A DNA stretch of 32,503 nucleotides from the NCBI GenBank assembly GCA_002386405.1, contig DGIP01000178.1:1-32503 (forward strand). Reading direction: 5' to 3'. The position numbers and the translations under genes were made by a program. This document shows, piece after piece, positions 15,337-24,532 of the stretch. Position 1 is the first letter of the stretch. Every line of letters begins with the position of its first letter. Below the pieces are notes generated by a model. The model had not been told where the DNA came from and made no database searches. It saw only the letters and a program-made list of their open reading frames with translations. Source of the DNA: Stenotrophomonas maltophilia (GTDB taxonomy: Bacteria > Pseudomonadota > Gammaproteobacteria > Xanthomonadales > Xanthomonadaceae).

Positions 15337-17112
15337 ATGGCCATCACGAAACCGAAAGTGGATGCGGTCATCGTCGGCATGGGCTGGACCGGGGCGATCC
15401 TGGCCAAGGAACTCACCGACGCCGGCCTGCACGTGGTGGCGCTGGAGCGCGGCGGCGACCGCGATACCCAGCCCGATTTCGCCTACCCGAAGGTGGTGGA
15501 CGAGCTGGAAGGCTCGGTGCACCGCAAGTACCTGCAGAGCCTGAACCAGGAAACGGTGACGGTGCGGCACACGCTGGCCGATACCGCCGTGCCCTACCGG
15601 CAGATGGGCTCGTTCAAGCCGGGCACCGGCGTGGGCGGCGCGGGCAGCCACTGGTCCGGCGCGCACTTCCGGCCGCTGCCGGAAGACCTGATCCTGCGCA
15701 CCAACGTGGAACAACGCTACGGCAAGAACTTCATTCCGGCGGACATGACCATCCAGGATTTCCCGGTCACGTATGCCGAACTCGAGCCGCACCTGAACAT
15801 GTTCGAGCTGGTGTGCGGCACCTCCGGCAAGGCGGGCGTGATCAACGGCGTGGTGCAGGAAGGCGGCAATCCCTTCGAGGGCTCGCGCTCGGGCGAGTAC
15901 CCGCTCGGCCCGAATCCGAACTACCTGGGCGGCGAGCAGTTCTACAAGGCGGCCAAGGAAATGGGCTGGCACCCCTACCCGATTCCGGCCTCGAACGCGT
16001 CCGGCCCGTATGTGAACCCGTACGGCTGCCAGCTGGGCCCGTGCAACGCCTGCGGCTTCTGCAGCGATTACGGCTGCCTCAACTACTCCAAGGCCAGCCC
16101 CAACGCCTGCATCCTGCCGTTGCTGCGCCAGCGCCCGAAATTCGAGCTGCGCACGCATTCGCAGGTGCTGCGGGTGAACCTGGACAGCACCAAGGCCAAG
16201 GCCACTGGCGTGACCTACCTGGATGCGCAAGGCCGTGAAGTGGACCAGCCGGCCGACATGGTGCTGCTGTGCGCGTTCCAGCTCTACAACGTGCACCTGA
16301 TGCTGGTCTCCGGCATCGGTGAAGCCTACGACCCGCAGACCAACACCGGCACCGTGGGGCGCAACTACTCCTACCAGAACCTCAACCGGGTGGTGCTGTT
16401 CTTCGACAAGGACGTGCAGGCCAACGGCTTCATCGGCATCGGTGGCGCCGGCACCACCATGGACGACCTCAACGGCAACCAGCTGGACAACGCCAAGGCC
16501 GGCTTCGTCGGTGGCGGCCTGGTCTGGGCGCGCCAGCCCGGCGCCGGCCCGGTGCGCGGCATCAACGTGCCCTCGGGCACGCCGAACTGGGGCGCGGCGT
16601 GGAAGAAGGCCGCGGCCGACAACTTCCGCCACAACTTCTATTACGAGGTGCAGGGTGCGTGCATGTCCTACCGGCAGCACTACCTGAGCCTGGACCCGAA
16701 CTACAAGGACTCCTTCGGGCGTCCGCTGCTGCGCATGACCTTCGATTGGCACCCCAACGAGATCAAGGCCTCGCAGTTCTTCGTGGACCAGGCCATGCAG
16801 ATGAGCCGCACACTCAATCCGCTGTCGATGAGCGGTGATGCCAAGAAGAACGGCGAGCACTACAACATCACCAAGTACCAGAGCACGCACACCTGCGGCG
16901 GCGCGATCATGGGCGCAGACCCGAAGACCTCGGCATTGAACCGCTACCTGCAGAGCTGGGACGTGCCGAACGTGTTCGTGATCGGCGCCAACGCCTTCCC
17001 GCAGAACAACGGCTACAACCCCACCGGCCTGGTGGGCGGGCTGGCCTACTGGGCCGCCAAGGCAATCCGCGAGAAGTACCTGCCCGATCCGGGCCCACTG
17101 GTCCAGGCTTGA
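15337..17112 (+). CDS. GMC-family FAD dehydrogenase, large subunit (gluconate 2-dehydrogenase type)
   Basis: 591-residue flavoprotein that oxidises a polyol, sugar or sugar acid in the periplasm and passes electrons to the cytochrome subunit. Seen: the FAD dinucleotide-binding motif near residue 13 (VIVGMGWTGAILAKELTDAGLHVVALERGG), the second flavin region GTGVGGAGSHWSGAHFRP, a cysteine-rich patch GCQLGPCNACGFCSDYGC near residues 230-246 as found in this dehydrogenase group (possible iron-sulfur or disulfide site), and the C-terminal GMC block THTCGGAIMGADP ... NVFVIGANAFPQNNGYNPTGLVGGLAYWAAKAI. It has no signal peptide, consistent with piggy-back Tat export by the preceding gene product. The substrate cannot be read from sequence. 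The cytochrome gene starts 10 bases downstream. Confidence 0.93.
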   Translation: MAITKPKVDAVIVGMGWTGAILAKELTDAGLHVVALERGGDRDTQPDFAYPKVVDELEGSVHRKYLQSLNQETVTVRHTLADTAVPYRQMGSFKPGTGVGGAGSHWSGAHFRPLPEDLILRTNVEQRYGKNFIPADMTIQDFPVTYAELEPHLNMFELVCGTSGKAGVINGVVQEGGNPFEGSRSGEYPLGPNPNYLGGEQFYKAAKEMGWHPYPIPASNASGPYVNPYGCQLGPCNACGFCSDYGCLNYSKASPNACILPLLRQRPKFELRTHSQVLRVNLDSTKAKATGVTYLDAQGREVDQPADMVLLCAFQLYNVHLMLVSGIGEAYDPQTNTGTVGRNYSYQNLNRVVLFFDKDVQANGFIGIGGAGTTMDDLNGNQLDNAKAGFVGGGLVWARQPGAGPVRGINVPSGTPNWGAAWKKAAADNFRHNFYYEVQGACMSYRQHYLSLDPNYKDSFGRPLLRMTFDWHPNEIKASQFFVDQAMQMSRTLNPLSMSGDAKKNGEHYNITKYQSTHTCGGAIMGADPKTSALNRYLQSWDVPNVFVIGANAFPQNNGYNPTGLVGGLAYWAAKAIREKYLPDPGPLVQA

Positions 17113-17122
17113 GGAGGCGCGC

Positions 17123-18508
17123 ATGAAAAAGCTTCTTCTCTGGATCGTGGCGGTCGGCCTGGTGGTGCTGCTGGCAGCGCTGGCCTATGCGTTCATTCCC
17201 ACCAAGACCCGCGTGCTGGCTGACGGCCCTGCCGCCGATGCGGCGCTGATCGAGCGCGGGCGCTACCTGGCCGCAGCCGGCGACTGCACCGCCTGCCATA
17301 CCAAGCCGGGCGGCAAGCCGTTTGCCGGCGGGCTGCCGGTGGCCTCGCCGCTGGGCAACATCTACAGCACCAACATCACCCCGGACAAGGAAACCGGCAT
17401 CGGCGCGTATTCGCTGGACGACTTCGACCGCGCGGTGCGGCACGGCATCGCCCCCGAAGGCCGCACGCTGTACCCGGCCATGCCGTATCCCTCCTACGCG
17501 CGCGTCACCGATGACGATGTACGGGCGCTGCACGCGTACTTCCTGCACGGCGATATCGCGCCGGTGCATCAGGAAAACCGGGGCGTGGACATCACCTGGC
17601 CATTGTCGATGCGCTGGCCGCTGGCGATCTGGCGCAAGACCTTCGCGCCGGACGCGGAAGCAGTGGCATTCGACCCGGGCCACTACAGCGACCCGCAGCT
17701 GGCACGCGGTGCCTACCTGGTGCAGGGCCTGGGCCACTGCGGCAGCTGCCACACCCCGCGTGGCTTCGCGCTGCAGGAAAAGGCACTGGACGAATCCGGC
17801 GCTGCTTATCTGTCGGGCGGCCAGGTGATCGATGGCTGGAACGCGGTGAACCTGCGCGGCAACGCGGCCGATGGCCTGGGCCGCTGGTCCGAGCAGGACA
17901 TCGTGGACACCCTGCGCACCGCCCGCAACGCGCACAGCGCAGTGGTGGGCACGCCGATGGCCGACGTGGTCAGGCACAGCACGCAGAAGCTCACCGACGA
18001 CGACCTGAAGGCGATTGCTGTGTACCTCAAGCAGCTGCCGGCCAGTGCGCATGATCCATCGGCCTACACCGCCAGCGATGCCACCGCCCGCAAGCTGCAG
18101 ACCGGCATCAACGACAGCCGCGGTGCCGAGCTGTTCGTCGACAACTGCGCCGCGTGCCACCGCACCGATGCCAAGGGCTACACCGATGTGTTCCCGGCTA
18201 TCGCCGGCAACCCGACGGTGCTGGCCGACGACCCGACCTCGGTGATCCGCCTGTTGCTGGCCGGCAGCGAGCTGCCCTCCACCGCCCTGCGCCCCTCCAA
18301 CCTGGGCATGCCCGGGTTCGCCGAGCGCCTGTCGGATACCGAGATCGCGCAGCTGGCCACCTTCATCCGCCAGGACTTCGGCAACAACGCGGGCGCGGTA
18401 ACGGCCGACCAGGCCAAAAAGGTCCGCCAGCACCTTCAGGACGAAGCCAAGGCGGCCAAGGCCGCGCACGACCCGACCGCCGCCCGGGGTGGCGAGGATG
18501 CTGAATGA
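17123..18508 (+). CDS. Triheme cytochrome c subunit of membrane-bound dehydrogenase
   Basis: 461-residue electron-transfer subunit that receives electrons from the GMC flavoprotein and reduces ubiquinone. Three heme c sites are visible: C55-TA-C58-H59, C206-GS-C209-H210 and C342-AA-C345-H346, the normal number for gluconate/alcohol dehydrogenase cytochrome subunits. An uncleaved or cleaved hydrophobic segment lies at residues 3-24 (LLLWIVAVGLVVLLAALAYAF). Met candidates for axial ligands occur after each heme (for example PAMPYPSYARV). AGGAGG precedes ATG 17123. It is the last gene of the operon; hairpins follow directly. Confidence 0.93.
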   Translation: MKKLLLWIVAVGLVVLLAALAYAFIPTKTRVLADGPAADAALIERGRYLAAAGDCTACHTKPGGKPFAGGLPVASPLGNIYSTNITPDKETGIGAYSLDDFDRAVRHGIAPEGRTLYPAMPYPSYARVTDDDVRALHAYFLHGDIAPVHQENRGVDITWPLSMRWPLAIWRKTFAPDAEAVAFDPGHYSDPQLARGAYLVQGLGHCGSCHTPRGFALQEKALDESGAAYLSGGQVIDGWNAVNLRGNAADGLGRWSEQDIVDTLRTARNAHSAVVGTPMADVVRHSTQKLTDDDLKAIAVYLKQLPASAHDPSAYTASDATARKLQTGINDSRGAELFVDNCAACHRTDAKGYTDVFPAIAGNPTVLADDPTSVIRLLLAGSELPSTALRPSNLGMPGFAERLSDTEIAQLATFIRQDFGNNAGAVTADQAKKVRQHLQDEAKAAKAAHDPTAARGGEDAE

Positions 18509-18552
18509 CGGGGCTGTTCAGGCCCCGCCAGCATGAAAGCCCCGGATCGGGG
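18509..18552 (+). terminator. Two consecutive hairpins after dehydrogenase operon
   Basis: CGGGGC-N7-GCCCCG (18509-18527) starts right after the TGA stop, and CCCCG-GAT-CGGGG (18540-18552) follows. Neither is followed by a T-run, so termination is probable from position but not canonical. Confidence 0.45.
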
Positions 18553-18628
18553 AGAATAGCGGCCCGCTGAACCTGCGGCCCGAGCGCAACGCCCGGGCCG
18601 CCATCCTGCCGTCATCTCCGGATCCAAC

Positions 18629-20227
18629 GTGAACGCTATCGCTTCCCCTCCCGCCGACGCCCTGCCCCAGGACGAGCTGCCCCTGACCGACCGCCTGCGC
18701 GCCGCGCTGGACCTGCTGGAGGCGATCGAGGCCGACCGCGCCGTGCTGGACACGCTGCCGGAAGACGATCGCGTGCGTTTCCACCAGGTGGTGGCCAACG
18801 TCTACCACCCTGAACCGAAGGCACGCCGGGCGATGCTCAAGCAGCAGGCCAAGGCACGCCACCACGAAAAGGTGCGCAAGGCCGAAGCGCTTCTGGAACA
18901 GACCGGCATCCGCGCCCTGCGCCGCAAGCCGGTGTTCAGCACGCCGAACTACTTCCCGCCGCACAAGGCCGGCCTGCACGACGCGCATAACGGTGAGAAC
19001 GCCGAAGCCACGCCGGAGCCGGTGCATTCGCCGGAGCTGCGCCACTGCTATGTGTGCAAGCAGAAGTTCACCCAGCTGCACCATTTCTATGACCAGATGT
19101 GCCCGGCCTGCGCCGAGCTCAACTTCATCAAGCGCACCGAAACCGCCGACCTGCGCGGCCGCGTGGCGCTGCTCACCGGTGGCCGGGTCAAGATCGGCTA
19201 CCAGGCGGGCCTGAAGCTGCTGCGCGCTGGTGCCGAGCTGATCGTCACCACGCGCTTCCCGCGTGATTCGGCCGCTCGCTACGCCGAAGAGCCGGACTTC
19301 GCCGAATGGGGCCACCGCCTGCAGGTGTACGGCCTGGACCTGCGCCACACGCCCAGCGTGGAAGCGTTCTGCAACGAGCTGCTGGCCACGCGCACGCGCC
19401 TGGACTTCATCATCAACAACGCCTGCCAGACCGTGCGCCGCCCGCCGCAGTTCTACGCGCACATGATGGCCGGCGAAACCGCCGCCCTGCACGACCTGCC
19501 GGACACCATCCGCAAGCTGGTGGGCCAGTACGAAGGGCTGCGCAGCCCGGAGATGCTGGGCCTGGGCTCGGATGCCAACGTGCCATCGCTGCAGGAGCAG
19601 GCGCTGGTGGGTGCCGATGGCCTGACCCGCGCGGCCGAGCTTTCGCAGGTGCCGTTGCTGGCCGATGAACTGCTGGGCCAGCAGCACCTGTTCCCCGAAG
19701 GCCGGCTGGACCAGGACCTGCAGCAGGTGGACCTGCGTGGGCGCAATTCGTGGCGCCTGCTGATGGCCGAAGTGCCGTCGGTGGAGCTGCTGGAAACCCA
19801 GCTGGTCAACGCCATCGCACCGTTCATCATCAACGCGCGCCTGAAGCCGCTGATGCTGCGTTCGCCCGAGCGCGACAAGCACATCGTCAACGTGTCGGCG
19901 ATGGAGGGGCAGTTCTACCGCAACTTCAAGACCACCCGCCACCCGCACACCAACATGGCCAAGGCCGCGTTGAACATGATGACCCGCACCTCGGCCGCCG
20001 ATTACCAGAACGATGGCATCCACATGAATTCCGTGGATACCGGCTGGGTGACCGACGAGGATCCGGCAGAGATCGCCGCGCGCAAGGTGGAGGAAGAACG
20101 CTTCCACCCGCCGCTGGACATCGTCGATGGCGCCGCGCGCATCGTCGACCCGATCATCCACGGCTTCAACACGGGCGAGCACGTGTGGGGCCAGTTCCTG
20201 AAGGATTACGCGCCCACCGATTGGTGA
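18629..20227 (+). CDS. Atypical SDR-fold protein with zinc-ribbon-like N-terminal insert
   Basis: 532 residues. From residue 177 a Rossmann/SDR fold is recognisable: GRVALLTGGRVKIGYQAGLKLLRAGAELIVTTR, LDFIINNAC, HIVNVSAMEGQF, and NMAKAALNMMTRTSA ... NSVDTGWVTDE. Hallmarks deviate: TGxxxGxG reads TGGRVKIG (183-190), NNAG reads NNAC (263-266), and the catalytic YxxxK reads T441-NMA-K445, so the usual Tyr is absent while S423 and K445 remain. About 120 extra residues sit between the NNAC strand and the next core strand. The N-terminal 176 residues are helical and charged and carry C140-x2-C143 ... C158-x2-C161, a likely zinc site. A GTG start fits at 18629. It could be an unusual reductase or a non-catalytic nucleotide-binding protein; no partner gene is adjacent. 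Confidence 0.8.
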   Translation: MNAIASPPADALPQDELPLTDRLRAALDLLEAIEADRAVLDTLPEDDRVRFHQVVANVYHPEPKARRAMLKQQAKARHHEKVRKAEALLEQTGIRALRRKPVFSTPNYFPPHKAGLHDAHNGENAEATPEPVHSPELRHCYVCKQKFTQLHHFYDQMCPACAELNFIKRTETADLRGRVALLTGGRVKIGYQAGLKLLRAGAELIVTTRFPRDSAARYAEEPDFAEWGHRLQVYGLDLRHTPSVEAFCNELLATRTRLDFIINNACQTVRRPPQFYAHMMAGETAALHDLPDTIRKLVGQYEGLRSPEMLGLGSDANVPSLQEQALVGADGLTRAAELSQVPLLADELLGQQHLFPEGRLDQDLQQVDLRGRNSWRLLMAEVPSVELLETQLVNAIAPFIINARLKPLMLRSPERDKHIVNVSAMEGQFYRNFKTTRHPHTNMAKAALNMMTRTSAADYQNDGIHMNSVDTGWVTDEDPAEIAARKVEEERFHPPLDIVDGAARIVDPIIHGFNTGEHVWGQFLKDYAPTDW

Positions 20228-20283
20228 GGCGCGCGACGGCGCCGGCAGGATGCTGGCGCCTTCATGTCGCAATGTGTCTGATG

Positions 20284-20294
20284 CGAATGATTCG
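20284..20294. promoter_or_regulatory. Possible Fur-like operator upstream of TonB receptor
   Basis: CGAATGATTCG is a perfect 5-1-5 palindrome 86 bases upstream of the receptor start. Its reverse strand contains AATCATT, the centre of the enterobacterial Fur box, with 9 of 15 matches to TGATAATCATTATCA. Suggestive of iron control but weak. A second small dyad, GTTGT-N5-ACAAC, lies at 20311-20325. Confidence 0.3.
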
Positions 20295-20380
20295 TGATAC
20301 GATTGTTAAAGTTGTCTGAAACAACGCACACGGACGTCCCAGCCATCGCCAGCGGACCCTCTTACTCAGGAGTTTGCTCG

Positions 20381-22429
20381 ATGCACGTTTCCTCCCCCCG
20401 TTCCGCCCACGCCGCCGCCGTTCTGGCCGCCGCCATCACCCTCGCCCTCTCCGCCCAGGCCCATGCGGCCGCCGATGCCGCGGGCGATGCCAGGAACATG
20501 GACACCGTGGTGGTCACCGCCACCGGTGCCCAGCAGTGGATCAAGGATGCCCCCGCCAGCATCAGCGTGATCACCCGCCAGGAAATCGAGCGCAAGCCGG
20601 TGACCAGCATCGGCCAGCTGCTCAGCACCGTGCCGGGCGTGACCGGCGGCTATGCGCTGTCCGGTGCACAATCAAAGATCCGCCTACGCGGCCTGCCCGA
20701 GCAGTACACGCTGATCCTCATCGACGGCCGCCGCCAGGGCAATTCGTCCGGCGTGAACTACCGCGATGACCTGGGTCCGCAGGATCTGAACTGGCTGTCG
20801 CCGGACATGATCGAACGCATCGAAGTGGTGCGCGGCCCGATGTCGTCGCTGTACGGCTCCGACGCCATGGGCGGGGTGATCAACATCATCACCCGCAAGA
20901 TCGCCCCGGAATGGGGTGGCTCGGTCACCTTCAACTACAGCAAGCCCGATTCGTCCACGCGCGGCAACACCACCCAGATGGGCGCGCTGTTCAGTGGCCC
21001 GCTCACGGAAAACGTGGGCCTGCGCATCGGCGCCAACGTGACCGATCGCGAATCCGATCGTGGCCGTGGCCAGACCCCGGGCACCAAGGCGGAAAATGCC
21101 AACGCGCTGCTCAACTGGGCGATCAACGGCGACCACACCGTGGGCTTCGAAGCTACCCATGGCGTGCAGCGCAACAGCGGTGGCGGCGATGTCGGCGCAT
21201 GGGGCCTGTCCAAGCTGGTGCACACCGGTTACGTGGTCACCCATGACGGCCGCTATGGCGATGCCAGCACCTCCACGTCCACGCTGACCCAGAACGATTA
21301 CGAGGACAAGGGCAGCCAGGTGGGCAACCACTCCAAGGAGACGGTATTCGATACCGCCTTCGCCACCGGCTTCCACCTGAGCTTCGAGCACCGCTTGAAC
21401 GTGGGTGGCCAGTGGAAGCGCGAAGAACTGCAGAACACCGACACCATCGGCACGGTGCCGGTGACCTGGAGCGGCAGCGGCCGCATCAGCCCGACCAACG
21501 AGGCCGATTCGTGGGCGCTGTTCGCCGAAGACCACATCACCCTGCATGAGCGCTTCACGCTGACCTTGGGCCTGCGCTGGGACAACACCGAAAACTACGA
21601 CGACAACCTCAGCCCGCGCATCTACGGCGTGTGGCACCCGTCCGATGACTGGACCGTGCGCGGCGGCGTATCGCAGGGCTTTCGTGCGCCGAACCTGAAG
21701 CAGGGCAGCGCCGGCGCGGCCACCCAGTCCGGCGGCAACGGCTGCCGCAGCCTGACCGTGGAAGGCTGGACCAACCGCTCGGTCAGCGCCGATGGCACCA
21801 CCGGCTGCTACATGGCCGGTAACCCGAACCTGGAACCGGAAACCAGCACCAACTACGAGCTGGGCGTCGGCTTTGATCGCGGCGGCTGGTCGGCCTCGGC
21901 CACCTACTTCCTCACCGACTTCGACGACAAGATCGAGCAGGTGCCGCTGCGCGAGATTGCCGGCTACGACTCCAGCTTCGTCAACGGCTTCTGGTGGACG
22001 GTGGCGCAGAACATCCAGAAGGCGCGCACCCGCGGCGTGGAAGCCAGCGTCACCGTGCCCCTGCACGAGCGCCTGAGCTGGACCACCAACGCTACCCGCA
22101 TGCTGGAATCGAAGAACCGCACCACCGGCGCGAACCTGCTGGTGGTGCCCAAGATCACCGCCAACACCTCGCTGGACTGGCAGGTGACCGACGCGTGGTC
22201 GTTGAACCTGAGCGCGCAGCACATCGGCGAACAGCTGGTCTCCAGCACCAGCTCGACGTTCGCCAAGGCCTACACCACGTGGGACCTGGTGACCGGGTTC
22301 AACGTCAACGAAAACCTGACCCTGCGCGCAGGCGTACTGAACGCCGGCGACGTCTCCACCATCGACGAAGGCAACAACTACGACGGTGGTGCGCGCACCT
22401 TCTTCGTGGGCGCTACTGCGCGGTTCTGA
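20381..22429 (+). CDS. TonB-dependent outer-membrane receptor (CirA/FepA-like)
   Basis: 682 residues; energised uptake across the outer membrane, in this subgroup usually of catecholate iron-siderophores. Seen: signal peptide (about 1-28, ending AQAHA), TonB box MDTVVVTA near residue 40, plug domain with the conserved LLSTVPGVTG, KIRLRGLPEQYTLILIDGRRQGNSSG and IERIEVVRGPMSSLYGSDAMGGVINIITRK, then a 22-strand-type barrel with the receptor motif GVSQGFRAPNLKQ and ending in a terminal Phe (FFVGATARF) for Bam recognition. Two cysteines about 26 residues apart in an extracellular-loop region (GCRSLT ... TGCYMAGNPNLEPE) may form a disulfide. ATG 20381 has AGGAG ten bases upstream. Convergent with the second receptor, only 4 bases apart. 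Confidence 0.92.
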   Translation: MHVSSPRSAHAAAVLAAAITLALSAQAHAAADAAGDARNMDTVVVTATGAQQWIKDAPASISVITRQEIERKPVTSIGQLLSTVPGVTGGYALSGAQSKIRLRGLPEQYTLILIDGRRQGNSSGVNYRDDLGPQDLNWLSPDMIERIEVVRGPMSSLYGSDAMGGVINIITRKIAPEWGGSVTFNYSKPDSSTRGNTTQMGALFSGPLTENVGLRIGANVTDRESDRGRGQTPGTKAENANALLNWAINGDHTVGFEATHGVQRNSGGGDVGAWGLSKLVHTGYVVTHDGRYGDASTSTSTLTQNDYEDKGSQVGNHSKETVFDTAFATGFHLSFEHRLNVGGQWKREELQNTDTIGTVPVTWSGSGRISPTNEADSWALFAEDHITLHERFTLTLGLRWDNTENYDDNLSPRIYGVWHPSDDWTVRGGVSQGFRAPNLKQGSAGAATQSGGNGCRSLTVEGWTNRSVSADGTTGCYMAGNPNLEPETSTNYELGVGFDRGGWSASATYFLTDFDDKIEQVPLREIAGYDSSFVNGFWWTVAQNIQKARTRGVEASVTVPLHERLSWTTNATRMLESKNRTTGANLLVVPKITANTSLDWQVTDAWSLNLSAQHIGEQLVSSTSSTFAKAYTTWDLVTGFNVNENLTLRAGVLNAGDVSTIDEGNNYDGGARTFFVGATARF

Positions 22430-22433
22430 TCGG

Positions 22434-24479
22434 TCAGAGCTTCATGTTGAAGGCAAGATGGAGCGAACGCCCCGCAGCCGGTGAGAACATCGGCTGCGGC
22501 TGCTCCCAGAAGAAGCTGTCGTACCACGCATAAGCGTACTGGCGGTCGGTGGCGTTCTTCATCTGCACATCCACGCTCCAGCGTGGGGTGATGTCATAGC
22601 GGGCGCTGAGGTCCAGCACTGCGAAGCCACCGTACTTGCCGGCCACGTTGCGCTCTTCCAGGTAGTAATCGCCCTGCGCCCTGCCCTGCAGGCCGAGCTG
22701 CAGGGCTTCGGTGGCCTGGAAGTCGAGGCCGATGTTGCTGATGTAACGCGGGGTGGCGGCGACTTCACGCCCCTCCAGCGACAGGCTGGCATCGCGACCA
22801 TCCCGCTCGATCTTCGCCTCCTGATACGCGTGGGAGGCCCATACCGTCCACTTCTCGCCCACCTGCGCGCTGATCTGCGCATCCACGCCTCGGCGGCGGG
22901 TCTTGCCCAAGGTCACGGTGGTGCCGGTGGCGGGCATGTTGGACACTTCGTTGGCTGCATCCTGCTGCCATACCGCGATGCGCGCCTGGCTGCCGGCAAA
23001 GGGGCTGAACTTCATGCCCAGCTCCATGCCGGTATTGGTGGACGGGTTCATGGCTTCCTGCCTTGGCGTCAGGTAAGCCGGGGCGGTGGAGCCGGTCAGC
23101 ACCTGGAACGTGCGGCCCCAGTTGGCATAGACGTTGGTGCTGTCGGTGAAGGCATAGACCACGCTCAGCTTGGGCTGCTCGATGGTGCCGTAGCGCTGCA
23201 GCGGGCCAGTGATGCCGCCCGGCAGACGGGTATCGCCATCGAAACGGTCCACCCGGTACGCCGGCACGATCTTCAGCGCCTCGATGGGCTGGTAGATCGC
23301 CTGCACATACGCGCCGTAATTGTCGAAGGTGTGGCGGTCGTTGTTCTGCACGCGTGCCGGGGTGGCGCTGAAGTCGGTGGGCTCGGCGTAGCTGAAACGC
23401 TCACGGATGTAGCCGTTGTCCTGGTGCTCGACATTCACCCCACCTTCGAGGGTCAGGGTGGCGCCGGCCTGCCACGTCAGCGTGGTGAGCATGCCGGTCT
23501 GCTTTTCGTCCCACACGCGGCGCTGGCGCGGCGCATTGCCGGCGGGCAGGTTGCTGAAGGTCACCCGGCGGTCGTCTTCGTAGCGGTTGTAGTAGAGCTT
23601 GCTGCCCAGGAACAGGGTGTCGGCCAGCTTCAGGTCCATGTGCACGCCGATCTGGCGCATGTCACGGTCGTCGCCATCGTTGGCGTTGCGCAGCTGCGAG
23701 CCACGGCGGTCGGTACGCAGTTCTTCAGCCGTCATGAAGCCTGGCTCATCGGCTTCGTGGTGGTAGGCGCGCGCGGTGAGGCCGATGCGCATGCCGTCGT
23801 CCAGGTTGCCGTAGAACCACTTGCCGCCGATGGCGTACTTGCGTGAGGTGTCGTGGTCACGATACCCATCCGAGGCCTGGGTGCCGATGAAGTAGTTCTG
23901 CGCGAAACCGTTGTTCTCCCGGCCGATGGCCAGCTGCGCGTCGCGGGTGTTGTAACTGCCGTAGCCGAACCGGCCATCGGTGTAGTTGCCGCCCTGGCGC
24001 GTGCCGAAGTTCACGTTGCCGCCAATGTTGTGCAGGCCGTAACGCGGGTCGTTGGTGCCACGCACCACTTCGATGAAACTGATTTCCAGCGGAAACAGCA
24101 TGTCGATGAAGCGCTGGTTGCCGCTGTTGACGTTGCTGGGCACGCCGTCGATCAGCGTCTTGATCGCATTGAGGTAGCCCTCGCCGTTGAAGGCGCGGAA
24201 GCTGACCTTGCCCGATTCGGCGCCCTGCCGGGTTTCCGTGAGCTGGATGCCGGGCATCTGGCCAAGCAATTCCCAGCTGTGCGAGACGTTCTTGTCCTCG
24301 ATCTGGTCCGCGCCGAGCACGTCCACCGAGGTCAGCACCTGGTGGGCGGTGAGCTGGCCTTCGGTGTGCTGGTGCACATCGACCTTGCCCAGGGTAAGCG
24401 CGGAATCGGACGACTGGGCGCGGGATTCGGGGGCAAAAACGACAGCGGCGACGACCGTCACCAGGGCATGGATCTTCAT
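22434..24479 (-). CDS. TonB-dependent outer-membrane receptor, possibly zinc-regulated
   Basis: 681 residues. Signal peptide 1-21 (ending SRAQ), then a plug domain (SHSWELLGQMPGIQLTETRQGAESGKVSFRAFNGEGYLNAIKTLIDGVPS; FIEVVRGTNDPRYGLHNIGGNVNFGTRQGG) and a beta barrel containing NVYANWGRTFQVLTGSTAPAY and the final strand LHLAFNMKL. The plug consensus is only loosely kept, so it is from a different subgroup than the neighbouring receptor. The substrate cannot be read from the protein: there is no long histidine-rich loop, only a short HH in RAYHHEADE. The promoter, however, carries a sequence close to the gammaproteobacterial Zur box (see 24538-24550), which would make zinc or a zinc-binding metallophore the first candidate. 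The start ATG at 24477-24479 gives a complete signal peptide. Confidence 0.9.
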   Translation of the reverse strand: MKIHALVTVVAAVVFAPESRAQSSDSALTLGKVDVHQHTEGQLTAHQVLTSVDVLGADQIEDKNVSHSWELLGQMPGIQLTETRQGAESGKVSFRAFNGEGYLNAIKTLIDGVPSNVNSGNQRFIDMLFPLEISFIEVVRGTNDPRYGLHNIGGNVNFGTRQGGNYTDGRFGYGSYNTRDAQLAIGRENNGFAQNYFIGTQASDGYRDHDTSRKYAIGGKWFYGNLDDGMRIGLTARAYHHEADEPGFMTAEELRTDRRGSQLRNANDGDDRDMRQIGVHMDLKLADTLFLGSKLYYNRYEDDRRVTFSNLPAGNAPRQRRVWDEKQTGMLTTLTWQAGATLTLEGGVNVEHQDNGYIRERFSYAEPTDFSATPARVQNNDRHTFDNYGAYVQAIYQPIEALKIVPAYRVDRFDGDTRLPGGITGPLQRYGTIEQPKLSVVYAFTDSTNVYANWGRTFQVLTGSTAPAYLTPRQEAMNPSTNTGMELGMKFSPFAGSQARIAVWQQDAANEVSNMPATGTTVTLGKTRRRGVDAQISAQVGEKWTVWASHAYQEAKIERDGRDASLSLEGREVAATPRYISNIGLDFQATEALQLGLQGRAQGDYYLEERNVAGKYGGFAVLDLSARYDITPRWSVDVQMKNATDRQYAYAWYDSFFWEQPQPMFSPAAGRSLHLAFNMKL

Positions 24480-24532
24480 TTAGAGGCAGGCGTCACAAAT
24501 CTGGAGGGGGTGCCGCAGCGCGGCCAGGCGAC

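Noticed and set aside
14032..17124. 1030-codon minus-strand frame across the LysR gene and dehydrogenase operon
   Set aside because: It is antisense to three genes with clear domains and is His/Val/Gly-rich without any motif; a typical high-GC shadow. Similar long shadows at 16907-18469, 18518-20272, 20684-22222 and 12001-13332 were dismissed for the same reason.
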